In this document: piece after piece, positions 11,853 to 23,524 of the stretch | Layout: every line of letters starts with the position of its first letter | Numbering within the stretch: position 1 is the first letter of the stretch | Origin: Scleropages formosus | Lineage: Eukaryota > Chordata > Actinopteri > Osteoglossiformes > Osteoglossidae | Direction: 5' to 3' | NCBI RefSeq assembly: GCF_900964775.1 | Contig: NC_041829.1 | Coordinates: 12,402,215-12,466,214 of the forward strand | DNA: 64,000 bases | The notes under the pieces: model-generated | Databases searched by the model: none | What the model saw: the letters and a program-made list of their open reading frames with translations, nothing else | Told to the model about the DNA's origin: nothing | Program-made: the position numbers and the translations under genes

Positions 11853-12957
11853 GATCTTTCGTTAAGCACTAGACAGTTAGGCAGGTTCTTGTGGTCAGAG
11901 ACAGTTAATGGGTGAAATTTGTTGAAGTGAGGATCTGAAGATGTGGTTGATGGGTGTAGCAAGAGGTTGTATCATGGGAGAGGTAGAGTAGGGCAAGGTA
12001 GCCAGGAGAAGGGCATGGATCAGGATAGCTAGACAGGCATTGAGAGCACTGAGGGGATGGTTGTCTCATGTCAGATTCTGCGACTGGAAAGTGGTGGAGT
12101 GGTGCCTTTTATCCCTGGTTGTGCTGATTGGTATGAGGTGTCTGGAGTGTGTTGGTGGGTATGACAACAACCTTGTCACTCTTGATCTTTGCATGCAAGT
12201 CCAGAATATCTTGCACTTATTTTCTAGGGCTTGAGTTCTCCCTTCAGTTTTCCCCAATTATCTCCAGAATACCATTATGTTGGTGCCCACAGAGAAGCTT
12301 GTCTCAGGAGAGCTTTGTTGAAGCTTGTGGAACTTCACAAACAGGAACCAAAAGTAATTAAAGTATTTCATCCTAGTTCTGCATGTCACCAGCAACATAT
12401 AGCATATTTACAAATCGTCAGTGTCTTATGAATCTAAATAACTGACTGACATTTTCCAGGGAGTGACAAAGTTGAGAAAAGTGTGTGAGGACTTGCACTC
12501 CTAAAATGTCATTATTATGTGGTGTTACTTTGTCTTGTATAACTTTATAGTATATATTGTTTAGCTGCAGTTCAGCTGTAGATCAGTTCAAGTCATGCTT
12601 CTTTTGACAGAGCAACGTTTGAAACGTTGAAACGTAGATGTGTGCTAAACCCTTATAATGACCAATGTAGCTGAACTTGTTTCAAATTGCAGTTAAACTC
12701 CAGCTAAGCTCGTGACAGACCGACAGCCCCTGAATTTTTCACCATTTTCTTTCTTATGAATAATGTTTCAAAATGTTTCAGATTCAAAGCATATTAAAAA
12801 GCCTACATACTGCAACTTTTATATCTATAAACAAACACAACAACAATATTGAAATGTTACTTAATTTATTTTGTTAAGTCATCAGTTAATGTTAAAGTGA
12901 AATAGTCATTTGCAATGTAAGTTTTATTCTTTTTTCCAAATTGCTCAATAATCTTTT
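11853..12957. other. Intergenic, no gene seen
   Basis: Short frames only. Near 12,615 there is a small repeat of gtttgaaacgttgaaacg. No exon-like sequence is seen before gene 3. Confidence 0.35.
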
Positions 12958-14150
12958 TTAATACCAGGAATCCATGATGCGCCTCATAGACATGAACCTC
13001 ATGCCACTGCCCCATCCCATGTTGCTGAAGTTTCTGTACTCCCCAGGCCAGAAGTACATCATCCTTCCTCTATAGTGGGGCTGCTCATACATGAGCCAGT
13101 GGCCATCCATCACGTGGCAGGACATGCAGTTGGACATGCGGTAGCGATCCATGATATTGTCGCAGTCGTCCATCATCTCGTACATCTGACCTCCAAAGTT
13201 CTCCCTCTCGTAGATCCTCATTCTGTAGGATCCCCTGTACTGTGTAGAGGAAAATTGATTCCATTATAACAACACTGATAAATAGCAAAAATTCAAAGTA
13301 AAACCTTTTTTAATTAGTAAAGGAGAATAATTATGTGTACTGAGATTTTAGATACATATACACAGAATTTCTTTGCAAACGGCAGAGGAAAAAAGATTCC
13401 ACCTACATAACAAGTGAATACTTACCATGGGAATCATTCGGCAGGATCTGAAGAAGTCACTCATGCCCATGCTCCTACAGTCGGGGTACTCTCCCCTTCT
13501 CAGAAAATACTGGCTTCCCATGTAATTGGCGCGGTCATAGACCATGAAACAGCCACTGTGAACCCTGCAGGAGTAGCAGTGGCTCATGTAGGATGTGAGG
13601 TCGGCACAGTCGCTGCTGCTGTCATAGGAGCGACCGCCGAAGTTCCTGTCCTCGTAGAAGGTGATCTTACATTGAATACATATCACTGTTAGTATCAGAA
13701 AATTAACAGGAACTGCACATTTTCCAAGGTATAAAATTTACAAGCAATATTTTTATATTGCCAATAAATGATTGACAATTGTACAACTTTATATTTTTTT
13801 TAAATGAATGATTGATCACTATCATGAGGGAAACTGAATGAGGTTACAGCAGTGTACAACCAACAACACTGTGGTGAGAGGAAAATAAAATATCATAACA
13901 GAGACTGGACAAAAACTGGAAGTACTGAAACGAGCACATAAAGGAAAAAAAAAAAGCTCAGCATCACTCAGTAGTACCACTGACTATTAAAATGTGATTT
14001 TATATTATTATAACATTACATCATTGAAATATTATGTAATGGCTTCTTAAAGAAACTTATTTTACTATCCCTGCAGATGATGCTGACAAAATTACATTTA
14101 TATCAGGAATATGTCATATAGACAGCAACACTTACCCTTCCCATAGTCAT
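12958..14150 (-). CDS. crygm: Gamma-M crystallin gene 3
   Basis: Exons are complement(14136-14150, 13426-13665, 12958-13239), giving 178 aa: MTMGR, then 80 codons, then 93 plus stop. There are two in-frame Mets in exon 1. The second, Met-Gly-Arg, corresponds to the start of gamma-crystallins generally, so either may be used. Exon 2 carries [11 protein letters not shown] and YMGSQYF. Exon 3 begins [14 protein letters not shown], has EMMDDC and ends in DSWY. Donors are canonical (AGG|gtaagt, ATG|gtaagt). The exon 2 acceptor reads aatgtaag|ATC with a poor pyrimidine tract but a perfect tactaac branch-point-like motif about 30 bp upstream. Its intron 2 sequence resembles those of genes 10 and 11 in the opposite array. 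By signature residues it pairs with gene 5. Confidence 0.93.
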
Positions 14151-14206
14151 GGCGCTGGGTATTCGTCCTCACAACTGCTTTGCTGCCACACTTCACATCC
14201 ATCCAC

Positions 14207-14267
14207 TTTTATACCTGTTCTGACTCAAAGAATCAGTGATCCTATTGTGTAAAACCCTGACCCAGCA
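14207..14267 (-). promoter_or_regulatory. Lens-type promoter of gene 3
   Basis: On the minus strand: tgctgggtcagg (14256-14267, MARE-like), cacaatagg (near 14242-14250, Sox-type) and tataaaa (14207-14213), about 57 bp from the ATG. Confidence 0.7.
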
Positions 14268-14669
14268 ACATAACAGAAAGGTATTTGTTGTACTTTGTGG
14301 CAAGTAATGGGTTATTATGTACCATTGTGTATATATGCATATCTGTACTGTTTATAGACAATGAGAAGTGTTTTTTCCTTGAATTTAGAATTGTACTGTT
14401 TGAAATACATGAGACAGAGAATTAAGATGTTAAGTAAATTTTAAATAGAATTTTTTAAGGAAAACCACCAGTCTGGTGGAGTGCATAAATGCAGATTTAC
14501 ACACAGGGAGTTTTGCTTTATAAATCCTCATTACCAAGGCATTGATGAATATTTATGTGTTGTCATCTGTCATGTGTATATCGCAACTGAAATATGACCT
14601 ATAATAATATGTATTAATTCAGTTTATTTCTAAGCATATATTTATGCACACACACACATTAATAAAAAA

Positions 14670-14775
14670 TCCCTCCAATTTCAATAACCGCTTTTCCTGA
14701 GTAGGGTAGCTGTGGGCCAGAGCCTACCCCAGAAGCAGTGGCCACAAGGCCAAGGGGAGGTACACCATCATTGTC
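14670..14775 (-). mobile_element. SINE family D-like fragment
   Basis: Reverse complement has 'ccactgcttctggggtaggctctggccc' and tcaggaaaagcggttatt, the 3' part of a widespread fish repeat. It is short and old. Confidence 0.4.
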
Positions 14776-15437
14776 TGGATTGCCAATTATATTTAAGCAC
14801 ATTTTTTCCAATCAGTATATTCAGCAGCAGTGCACCCTACCAGGGATTCATCACTCTCTAGCTCACATCATGTTCAAAACCATAGCCCAGGAGTTATGTC
14901 ACATTGCCATATTTTATAGAGAAATTACATACTTTTGTCTTAACCAAAAATTTTGTTATATTGAGCTCACTCTATCAAGACATCAGGAGATAACTCTATC
15001 TAGGGATTTCAACTGGATCATTATTGTCTCCTCTTATTGTTAGTCTGCTTCTCCCTTTGACACTTATACACCTTTGAGTTATGTGAAAGCTTCTCAAAAG
15101 GTTATGTGGATACATCTTATCTAGGTAGATGACCTTATTAATGAGAGAACAGTAGCATCTGCACATCTCAGAAATAATTGAGACAATTCAACAAACTGCT
15201 GAAAATGATGTTTCAAGGTTCATCGGGAGTAAGAGTATATCATCAGCATGAAGAAAAATGTGTTGATACTCTTCTCCTACCAAATGCTCTTAGTTCTTAC
15301 CTTATGCCCTGAGTCCTCCATACTTGGTGTTTCTTCAGCCTGTGGATGGCATGTCTTCTCTATGATAATGGAGATTGTTCCTCCAAATACATTTAAAAAG
15401 CTTCGAATCGATATTCCTAATAAATGAAAGTGATACA

Positions 15438-15655
15438 GGGGGGTGCGGTGGCGCAGTGGGTTGGACCGCAGTCCTGCTGTCTGGTGGGTCTGGGGTTCGA
15501 GTCCCGCTTGGGGTACCTTGCGACGGACTGGCGTCCCGTCCTGGGTGTGTCCCCTTCCCCCTCCGGCCTTACGCCCTGTGTTGCCGGGTAGGCTCCGGTT
15601 CCCCGTGACCCCGTAAGGGACAAGCGGTTCTGAAAATGTGTGTGTGTGTGTGTGT
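15438..15655 (+). mobile_element. SINE family A, near full length, with target-site duplication
   Basis: Starts ggggggtgcggtggcgcagtg, has B-box-like ggttcgagtcc and the full body, and ends in tctgaaaatg(tg)n. It is flanked by a perfect 12-bp direct repeat gaaagtgataca at 15426-15437 and 15656-15667. The intact duplication implies a fairly recent insertion. Confidence 0.95.
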
Positions 15656-15754
15656 GAAAGTGATACATCTAAAGCCAGTGTGGTACATATTATGCTAGAT
15701 AGGACCTCCTTGTTAGACAAAAATATATAAATCCATAATTTTCATTGTGTGTAC

Positions 15755-15935
15755 AGTTACTAGTATGGTGGTTAGCACTGCTGCCTTTGGACTCACAGGT
15801 TTGAATCTCACCTCTTGCTGTAGTCCTCTTGAGCAACGTACTCACCCACAATTGCTGTAGCAAATGTTACTCAACTCTATAAATGAGTAAATAATTCTAA
15901 GATGCTTTGGCGGAAAGCATTATCTGAATATTAGG
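15755..15935 (+). mobile_element. SINE family B
   Basis: Head 'tatggtggttagcactgctgc', B-box-like ggtttgaatctc, then cttgagcaacgtactcacc, a diverged tail and gctttggcggaaagcattatc. Confidence 0.6.
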
Positions 15936-16414
15936 GTTAGAATCTACAGTTGCCTCTGCATTACCAAATATGCCCAACGTTTCATGTCTCCCTGCTCAAA
16001 ACATATCACAATTTTTCTTTATGGTGCTAGTACTGTGCAACTTCTCCTTCACCCATTGACACTGAAGGCCTAACCAAGTATTCAGTCAAAGCCCTTCTGA
16101 ACTCCAAATGCTGAGGAAGGACCCCACATTATCTGGTAGACTGGGAGGGATGTGGTTCAGAGAAACTTTCCTGGTGGTCTGCCATCTGAGATCCAACATC
16201 CATTGAGAAAATCTACAGAGCACACTCAGACTGTCCTGCTCCTTCTCCCAGAGGTTGCTTTCTTGCTCCTGGTAGGGGTGCTGTCACAACCCCTGAGAGC
16301 ATTCCCCTGAATGACTACAGGGGGTCCTCACATGGAATGATCCAGAGGAATCCAGCACACCTGCTTTTCAGTCACTCAAGTCTTTAAAACTCTATGTGTA
16401 TCCATTCATCCTTA

Positions 16415-16635
16415 ACAACAGCTTGTCCCAAGGTGGGGTCCACGGGGAACCAGAACCTAACCCACAACACAGGGCACAAGGCCGAGGGGACACAGCCAGG
16501 ACAGGATGCCAGTCCATTACAAGGCACCCCAAGTGGGGCTCAAACCCCAGACCCACCAGACAGTGGGCAGCAGCTGAACCCACCACACTACACTACACCG
16601 CACCACACCACACCACACCATACCACACCGCACTC
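16415..16635 (-). mobile_element. SINE family A, diverged, with degenerate CACAC run
   Basis: Reverse complement shows the family A body from gggacaag... back to a B-box-like ggtttgagccc. The 5' side abuts an imprecise (accac)n tract at 16587-16632. Confidence 0.8.
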
Positions 16636-16959
16636 TATGTTCAGAGCTTTCAAATCAAACCACTGCTCAGTGCTCCCATAGAAATGCAATCACAGATAGC
16701 ATTTCTCAGTTGGAGTTCACATTTTCATCAGTCTCTAATAAATCCTCTGTGTATTCTTCTAGTGGTAAAAAAGCCATAATGGCAAAGCGCAAGTTTACAA
16801 AGGTATATTATCTGTTATGTTCCTGGCTAACCAACCAGCTATAGCATTGGTTGACTCAGCAGTTGGCATTGTCCAAACAATTTAGTGAGTAAAAGAATGC
16901 TTTAAAGAACAATATGAAACAGCATTTATCTAAAATAAGTAGCCTATGATGCCTCCATG

Positions 16960-17345
16960 ACTTAGCAGATGCTTTTCTGCAAACCAATCTACGAGACCAA
17001 TAGAAATAATGCATTGTATGAACAGGAGACATTTGAATGTAAACACATGATTCATGAGTACAGTGAATTTGTCCCTTACCCTCATATAATTGGTATATAC
17101 ATGAGTGACAGCATATGGTTTTTTCTATTATTAAATGAATACTATAGTCCATTTTAATGAGCACATGGAAGATCAGGGGAGAAGTCAGTCTGAAAGAGGT
17201 GAGTTTTGAGACTCAGCCTGGATGTTGACAGAGATTCAGCAGTTCTGAGTGAGAGAAGGAGGTCATTCCAGCACATCAGAATCAGAACTGAAAACCTTAG
17301 TGCTTTTAATTTTTGGCCTTTTGCTGGGACTATTGAGCCTCAGTG
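16960..17345 (-). mobile_element. LINE L2 3' fragment
   Basis: Shares 'gaaagaggtgagttttgagac' and 'ggaggtcattccagcacatcagaatc' type sequence with the L2 copies at 23.5 and 49.9 kb. A repeat-type 'cttagcagatgcttttctgc' lies at its left part. No RT motif is left. Confidence 0.5.
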
Positions 17346-17681
17346 GTGGAAACAAGTGTAGCAACTGATCAGATCTGATCAGACGCCCCAAAGAAAACAT
17401 CACACATTGCCATCATACATCTCCGAGACTCAACACTAAGTGGTTCAAAATAATGAATAAAGTTGTTGAGGATGAAAGTAAATACAATCTAGTGGAGAAA
17501 AAGATTTCAGAGGGTTGGAATAAAATCCTTGATGTCATGGAGGAAATTTTTTCCTGATGTTGTTCAAACTCAGACTGGAACTCATATTGTTTAGAGTGGC
17601 AGAGGACTTATACAGAGAAAACATGGATCATTTATCTAAATTACTGTCACAATTAAAATCACCGACCAAACAACCAAATTC

Positions 17682-17683
<2 letters not shown>

Positions 17684-17732
<49 letters not shown>

Positions 17733-17928
17733 TCAGAACCGCTTGTCCCATATGGGGTCGCAGGGAACCGGAGCCTACCCGGCAACACAGCGCGTAAGGC
17801 CGGAGGGGGGAGGGGACACACCCAGGACAGGATGCCAGTCCATCGCAAGGCACCCCAAGCGGGACTCGAACCCCAGACCCATTTGAGAGCAGGGCCCGGT
17901 CCAACCCACTGCGCCACCATGCCCCCCC
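17684..17928 (-). mobile_element. SINE family A with expanded tail
   Basis: A complete family A body lies on the minus strand (A-box-like gcgcagtgggttggac, B-box-like ggttcgagtcc). The 3' tail is expanded to an (AC)n run at 17686-17730. A short AT/AC tract at 17929-17963 adjoins its head. Confidence 0.9.
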
Positions 17929-17963
17929 ATATATATAATAAATATATACACACACACACACAC

Positions 17964-19044
17964 TGTATAACTGTATATATATAAAACTAGTTATTTAAAC
18001 ATTTTTATAAGAAGAGAATGACATTAAACAGAAAGCCAGTTTACTGGTTAAATACCAACACCGTACAGGATATGAATTGTGGGGAGTCCATATTCAGGAC
18101 ATAAACATTTAGAAGTGTGAAATGCAGCCCAGAAAGCAAGCCACAAATTAAAATGATTTTATTTTAATGAATTAATTAGAAAAATTGTCTCTATTGTGTC
18201 AGCGCTAAATGTAGAAAAATAAATTTGAACAACCCAATCTCCTTGGCAGTTTTCAGCTCGGCAAAAGAAGGGTTTCTTGAACAAAAGCAATTGCTATTTC
18301 TTCTTTCCTTAAGAATGTTAAGACCTTTTAATTACGTGACCCATGCACTTGACATTTTAGGTAATGACTTTAAATGAACAACTACTCTGACCTTTTTGGA
18401 AAAAAACTGTGTAGCCCTGGTAATACCATCTACCATAAGGGTTAGAAGAATGCAAACTCAAAAATGTGACTCGGTGCAATAGAAAGTGGGAAAAAACAAA
18501 GTGAAAGAAAAAAGCGAAGCCCTAGAGACCACCAACCCCCCTCCCCCTTGACCTGTAGATCACCACATGGACATGTGGACAACTGAAATGCTCGACTTCT
18601 TTATACGTGAAATGTAACAATGGTAATTCAGATGAACTGTGGAAGTCTGGACACCCTTCTGGAACATCTTAGTGCTATGTAATCACACATGTAAAATACT
18701 TTGGCCTTTTGCCCTTGCTTTATGTATATGGATGTACTTTCAATTTTTCAGTGTGCTGTGTCTGTGTCTATGTACCTGTGACCTAGTGCTGTTTTTTTAT
18801 TATTTTTTTAAATAAGCACTAAAATTCAGGAAGCTATTTGTCAAGACTATGTGCATATGTATAAATATAAATATTTTAGTGATATGGTTATTAAAACTCC
18901 AACCTATTGTACCCTAGGCACAGCAGTAACTTCAAAACTGAGCAATCACAGTACAAATACAAATCAATAATTTGCAAAATAAAGTATGTTTATTTTTTTT
19001 TACTTTCCAGTTCAGTCAAAATCAGAGAACTACCATATTAATTT
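17964..19044. other. AT-rich intergenic region
   Basis: No exon-like sequence or assigned repeat. Poly-A and poly-T rich stretches dominate. Confidence 0.35.
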
Positions 19045-21364
19045 TTAATAACAGGAATCCATGATTCGTCTCATGGACATGAATCTCATGCCACTGCCCC
19101 ATCCCATGCTGCTGAAGTTTCTGTACTCCCCAGGCCTGAAGTACATCATCCTTCCTCTATAGTGGGGCTGCTCATACATGAGCCAGTGGCCATCCATCAC
19201 GTGGCAGGACATGCAGTTGGACATGTGGTAGCGATCCATGATATTGTCGCAGTCGTCCATCAGCTCATACATCTGACCTTCGAAGTTCTCCCTCTCGTAG
19301 ATTCTCATTCTGTAAGGTCCTCTGTGCTGTTTAAGGTAGAAATCAAAATTTTACTGTAAAGTTTCAGTTAATCCACCAAATCCAGCAAAAAGAAGAAACA
19401 CAGAAAGCTAGATTCAGTTTCAGGATAGAATAACTGACAGAATCGCTAAGTTACTTCTTAATTAACTATGTTTTTCTTATGTAGTAATTCTTATGCAGGT
19501 GATGGAGATGGAGGCTGGAAGCAAGTGAAGGTAGTCAGAAGATTAAAAAATTGTAAAAGAATGCAGTTTACCATGGGAATCATGCGGCAGGATCTGAAGA
19601 AGTCACTCATGCCTATGCTCATGCAGTCGGGGTACTCTCCCCTTCTCAGAAAGTATTGATTTCCCATGTAATTGGCGCGGTCATAAACCATGAAGCAGCC
19701 ACTGTGAACCCTGCAGGAGTAGCAGCGGCTCAAGTAGGATGTGAGGTCAGGACAGTCACTGTTACAGTCATAGGAGCGACCGCCAAAGTTCCTCTCCTCG
19801 TAGAAGGTGATCTGTAAATAATTGAAGACACAATTTGATTAAATAAAACATTGATAATGTTCGGCTATGTATAACTAAGTTGCTTATAAAGCTGTGTAAC
19901 ACTGTAAGTTACCATGAACAGCAGTATCCACTACAAAAAGGCAAACACATGATGCAGCAAAGCAAAATATTTTAAACAATAATCTGTTAATTCCTGAAAA
20001 TGGGCTGTATATTGAAAAACTGAAATTACATCTTCCAGTTTTTTTATGGGGAAGAAATTATAGGAAAAAAATACAGCCCCCCCCAAATGTTGCCATACTT
20101 TCTAAAGCCTACTGTTTTTTAATTTCACTATATTTTGTTTAACTGTTATCATTTACTTTAAATTGTAAAAAAGCGCAGCTATCCATTAATGATGGATTTA
20201 TTTTATACTGTTTTTAAGGGGATATTCGGTATATAAGGTAATTCTTTTTACTGAAATTTCCTGAATGAAGAGTGTAGTGTGTAGAAATAAATTTGAAAAA
20301 ATAGAGATTTCATAACGTTAACATACTGTGAGTGCGCATGGACTGACTTGAAGAAGATGAAGGCTGTATGTCACATTTAAATAAATGAATAATAGCAAAA
20401 TTAAACCACAGCGGTACAAAATGTAACTGAGTGACTGGGTGTGTGATTCCTATAATGCAGTGTATCTCACTGTCTCTCACACAGCTGCTTGGCACAGGTT
20501 TAAAATGAGGTCTCAGTTAATAGCACTAGAGTAAATGTATGCTGAACGTGATAACTGAAAATCTGGACCAATAAAAAGACAAGGATGTTGGCACCAAATT
20601 TCAAAAGGTGATGTAACATAATGGTGATAACACATCTAGCATCCTGTGAAATATGTTTACTTTAGTACTGAACATTTTGTGAAAGTGTGAAATAACAAGT
20701 AAAATAAATTCACACAATAATATATTAATTTATAGCATCTCTCACTGATATGTCTGTAACCTTTAAAACTGGCAACACGTATTCCTGCAGAAGCTCATTT
20801 CAATATAAGCATTTAAACAGATTTAAAACACAGATTTGAAATACATGCTAGCTGTTACCAGTCTAAAATTACACTCATGACGAGTATAATCCATAATATA
20901 TAATATTGATCCTAACACCTTCATCAAAAGGGTTACTAGTGATGTTCATTGATACCAGTGTTGTTTCAGTGTCCTCTGTCACTATTTGGTTAATAAAATT
21001 TCATCTGGGATAAATAAAGGTGTTATCTGTTGTGGTTGCTACCTTCTCTGATGATAACAATTTGATTCTCAACACAAGCTGCAGCCATCAGATATTGTAG
21101 CAACATAACATGCTGCACATTATGCCTTGTTTGCAAGATACAAACAAGAAATTTTCCGAGCGGTATTTTGTATCTGAGTGGTATTGTTGCATGTCCGATG
21201 AGCAAGTTAAACATGGAATTTCACAATAATTCTAATGCAATAACTTCTCAGGACTATTAAGCCATTCCGCATTATCTTTAAAACATTTAGCAGTTTCTGG
21301 TCATGATAGATTAATTATCTCAAACAAACTTTTTTAAATTCACAGATTTACTTACCCTACCCAT
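19045..21364 (-). CDS. crygm: Gamma-M crystallin gene 4
   Basis: Exons are complement(21356-21364, 19572-19811, 19045-19326), giving 176 aa. Exon 1 is Met-Gly-Arg only. At the place of the family's first ATG the sequence reads acgacc, so the upstream start is lost. Exon 2 has [10 protein letters not shown] and SYLSRC variants. Exon 3 begins [14 protein letters not shown], has ENFEGQ and RPGEYR, and ends in DSCY. Splice sites are canonical (AGG|gtaagt, tacag|ATC, ATG|gtaaac, acag|CAC). Intron 1 is 1.54 kb, against 0.2-0.5 kb in the other copies. The TATA/MARE upstream of this exon 1 supports the assignment. It pairs with genes 2 and 6 by signature residues. Confidence 0.92.
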
Positions 21365-21421
21365 GGTCGTAGCGATGGTTGGATAATCACTGTTTTGCTG
21401 ATACAGTTCACGTTCTGCCAC

Positions 21422-21482
21422 TTTTATACCACTCTTGATCAAAAGAATCTCTGGCACCATTGTGTAAAATCCTGATACAGCA
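21422..21482 (-). promoter_or_regulatory. Lens-type promoter of gene 4
   Basis: On the minus strand: tgctgtatcagg (21471-21482, MARE-like), cacaatgg (about 21457-21464, Sox-type) and tataaaa (21422-21428). Confidence 0.7.
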
Positions 21483-21679
21483 ACATCAGCACAGAAGGCT
21501 ACGCATGGTAAAGTGTGGACAATATAGTTTTTTTGTGTTCCTTTGTGTGCAGTTTTCAATCAGATGCATGTCAATATTGCATTATTTACATTGTAGAAAC
21601 ACAGAAATTTCTTTGAAAAAATTGCATGTAATCATCATATATACAGAAACAAATTGTCACTAAAATCAGAAGAGAAAGA

Positions 21680-21885
21680 GGGGCATGGTGGCACAGTAGG
21701 TTTGACCAGGCCCTCCTATGTGGTGGGTCTGTGGTTCAAGTTGTGCTTGGGGTGCCTTATGGTGGACTGATATCCGGTCCTGGGTGTGTCCCCTCCAGCC
21801 TTGCACCCTGTGTTGCAGAGTTAGGCTCTGGTTTGCCGCAACCCTGCTTGGAACAAGCGATCTCCAGCGATGTGTGCATGTAATT
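21680..21885 (+). mobile_element. SINE family A, diverged
   Basis: Gggcatggtggcacagtagg head, ggttcaagttgtgcttgggg, gtcctgggtgtgtcccctcc and a terminal gaacaagcgat. It has many substitutions compared with the copy at 15.4 kb. Confidence 0.8.
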
Positions 21886-22225
21886 ATAAAAGAACTCCCG
21901 AAACAGTTTTAGGATAGTTTGTTAATAATAGTGATTTAATTTCAAAATCTTAAAAATTTTCCCAAGAGTAAAGTAGTTTTGGTTCCTGCTTGCAACATTC
22001 TTGACCATTCCCTGATACCTGTGTTCAATCGGGACCATCTGGATAGCCCAGCAACACATCTTCACTTCAGGCAAAGTCATGCGGTTTCAAATGCTTGCAT
22101 GGGAACAAGTACTGTCACATCCCTTAGAAGCATGCCCAGCAGGTCTGCAAACCCAGCCCCTCTCACCTGCATCTGTCTCCATTGTCAGAGCTGGGACAAA
22201 AGGATGACCAGGATAAGCAGATAAT

Positions 22226-22400
22226 GTGCGTGGCACAGCACCAAGTAGTGCTGCTGTCTCACAGCACCTGGGTAGCGCAAGAGGATGTGGGTTCAATCCC
22301 TGCTCAGTCTGTGTAGAGTTTGTGTGTCCTTCCTGTGTCTACATGGGTTTCCTCTCATAGTCTGAAGACCTGCTGTTTAGGTTCATCCATAGTGTGTGAG
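22226..22400 (+). mobile_element. SINE family C, partial
   Basis: Contains 'gctgctgtctcacagcacctgg', B-box-like gggttcaatccc, 'cagtctgtgtagagtttgtg' and a diverged 'cctctcatagtctgaagacctg'. It is truncated before the tail. Confidence 0.65.
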
Positions 22401-23520
22401 TGCTAAATTCCACTGGTGGATGAGTAATGATGGATTAGTGATGGTAGGAGCAGAAGATGATGTCCTGGTTGGAGGTGGCAGCCTGTCTCTATCCTGGGTG
22501 GTACAGGCATATTGCTGTGCCCTACATGGCAGTTTGAGGCCCTTAATTCCCTGATATGGGCACTAGATGACAGTGGGAATCACAGGTATGTTTCTGTGAG
22601 CATGTACCCCAGCAATATTGGTTTCTGCTGTAGTCAAGGGTACTGCATGGGTTTCTTGAGCAGCAGCTGGAGATGCTGGAAAGGGACAAGGGCCAGAGTG
22701 CATTTCAGATGTCTGAGAGACTGGGGTCTGGTTAAGGAGGTTGGGAGTGCCCAAATATCTCAGTCTAAGGGGGTGTCACTGGGGTGTCAACACTGCTTTG
22801 GAAACTAGGGTAATTCCCCTGCTGGTTACTTCTCTCCTTCCCAGCTCCTTTGAAGGAGAGGTCCATCCAGGTGACATATCCTGTACCATTCCAACCCAGG
22901 TAGACCGCAGCCCTCTGTCTGTTACTCAAACTCCTTCCACCTGCCCCTGCACTTCAGTGGGATCCAGAGAGTATCCCCATGTCTCTAAGCCAAGGTTGAA
23001 TCTAGAGTGCATCTCCATGCCAGAGGGGGAGTCTATGTGCATCCCAGGGCCAGAGGGTATTACAGTGCCATAGCCAGAGCGGGATTCAGAGGGTACCTCG
23101 GTGCCAGAGCCTGAGGGGGAGCCAGAGGGCTACCCCGAGCGACCAGACAAGCCTCCAAAAGTGGCTCCCCAAGCATGCTACACATCATTGACTTGGAACA
23201 GTGAGAGACTGAGGATCTCCCAACAGCTCTGTTTTCGAGTAACACATGGGCTATCCATCTCTTTGTTCTATGATCATGGTTTCACCTCTGAACTATACTT
23301 CCCAAATTGCACAGTACATTAGAAAAATACACTCTGCATGTGGGATCACCTTACTTTACATTAGTGCTTGGACATTACAGTTATACACGTTTGTGTCCGT
23401 ATTACGTCCGGACTTTACAAATGCAGACACGCAAGTCTTGAGTACAGTCGAGTTGTCACATACCACAAAATGAACCAGTATACATAACATGAGTAGCTGC
23501 ATATAGGCTTTTCAGGTATT
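22401..23520. other. Unassigned, GC-richer stretch
   Basis: From about 22,850 to 23,170 there are Pro/Glu-rich frames with repeats of 'ccagagg'. No domain is recognised and the frames are short and interrupted. It may be a piece of an old element. I assign no function. Confidence 0.3.
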
Positions 23521-23524
23521 AAAC

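Noticed and set aside
15438-15655. tRNA gene in SINE A heads
   Set aside because: A- and B-box-like motifs are present, but the folded cloverleaf and mature tRNA ends are not. It is the RNA polymerase III head of a SINE.
16230-16400. Possible LTR piece (tgtcacaacccctgagagc ... ggggtcctcacatgg)
   Set aside because: It looks like a fish LTR or repeat, but I could not find both ends or a target duplication, so I do not call it.
22850-23170. Pro/Glu-rich frame with ccagagg repeats
   Set aside because: Short, interrupted, with no recognised domain or splice signals. Not supported as a gene.
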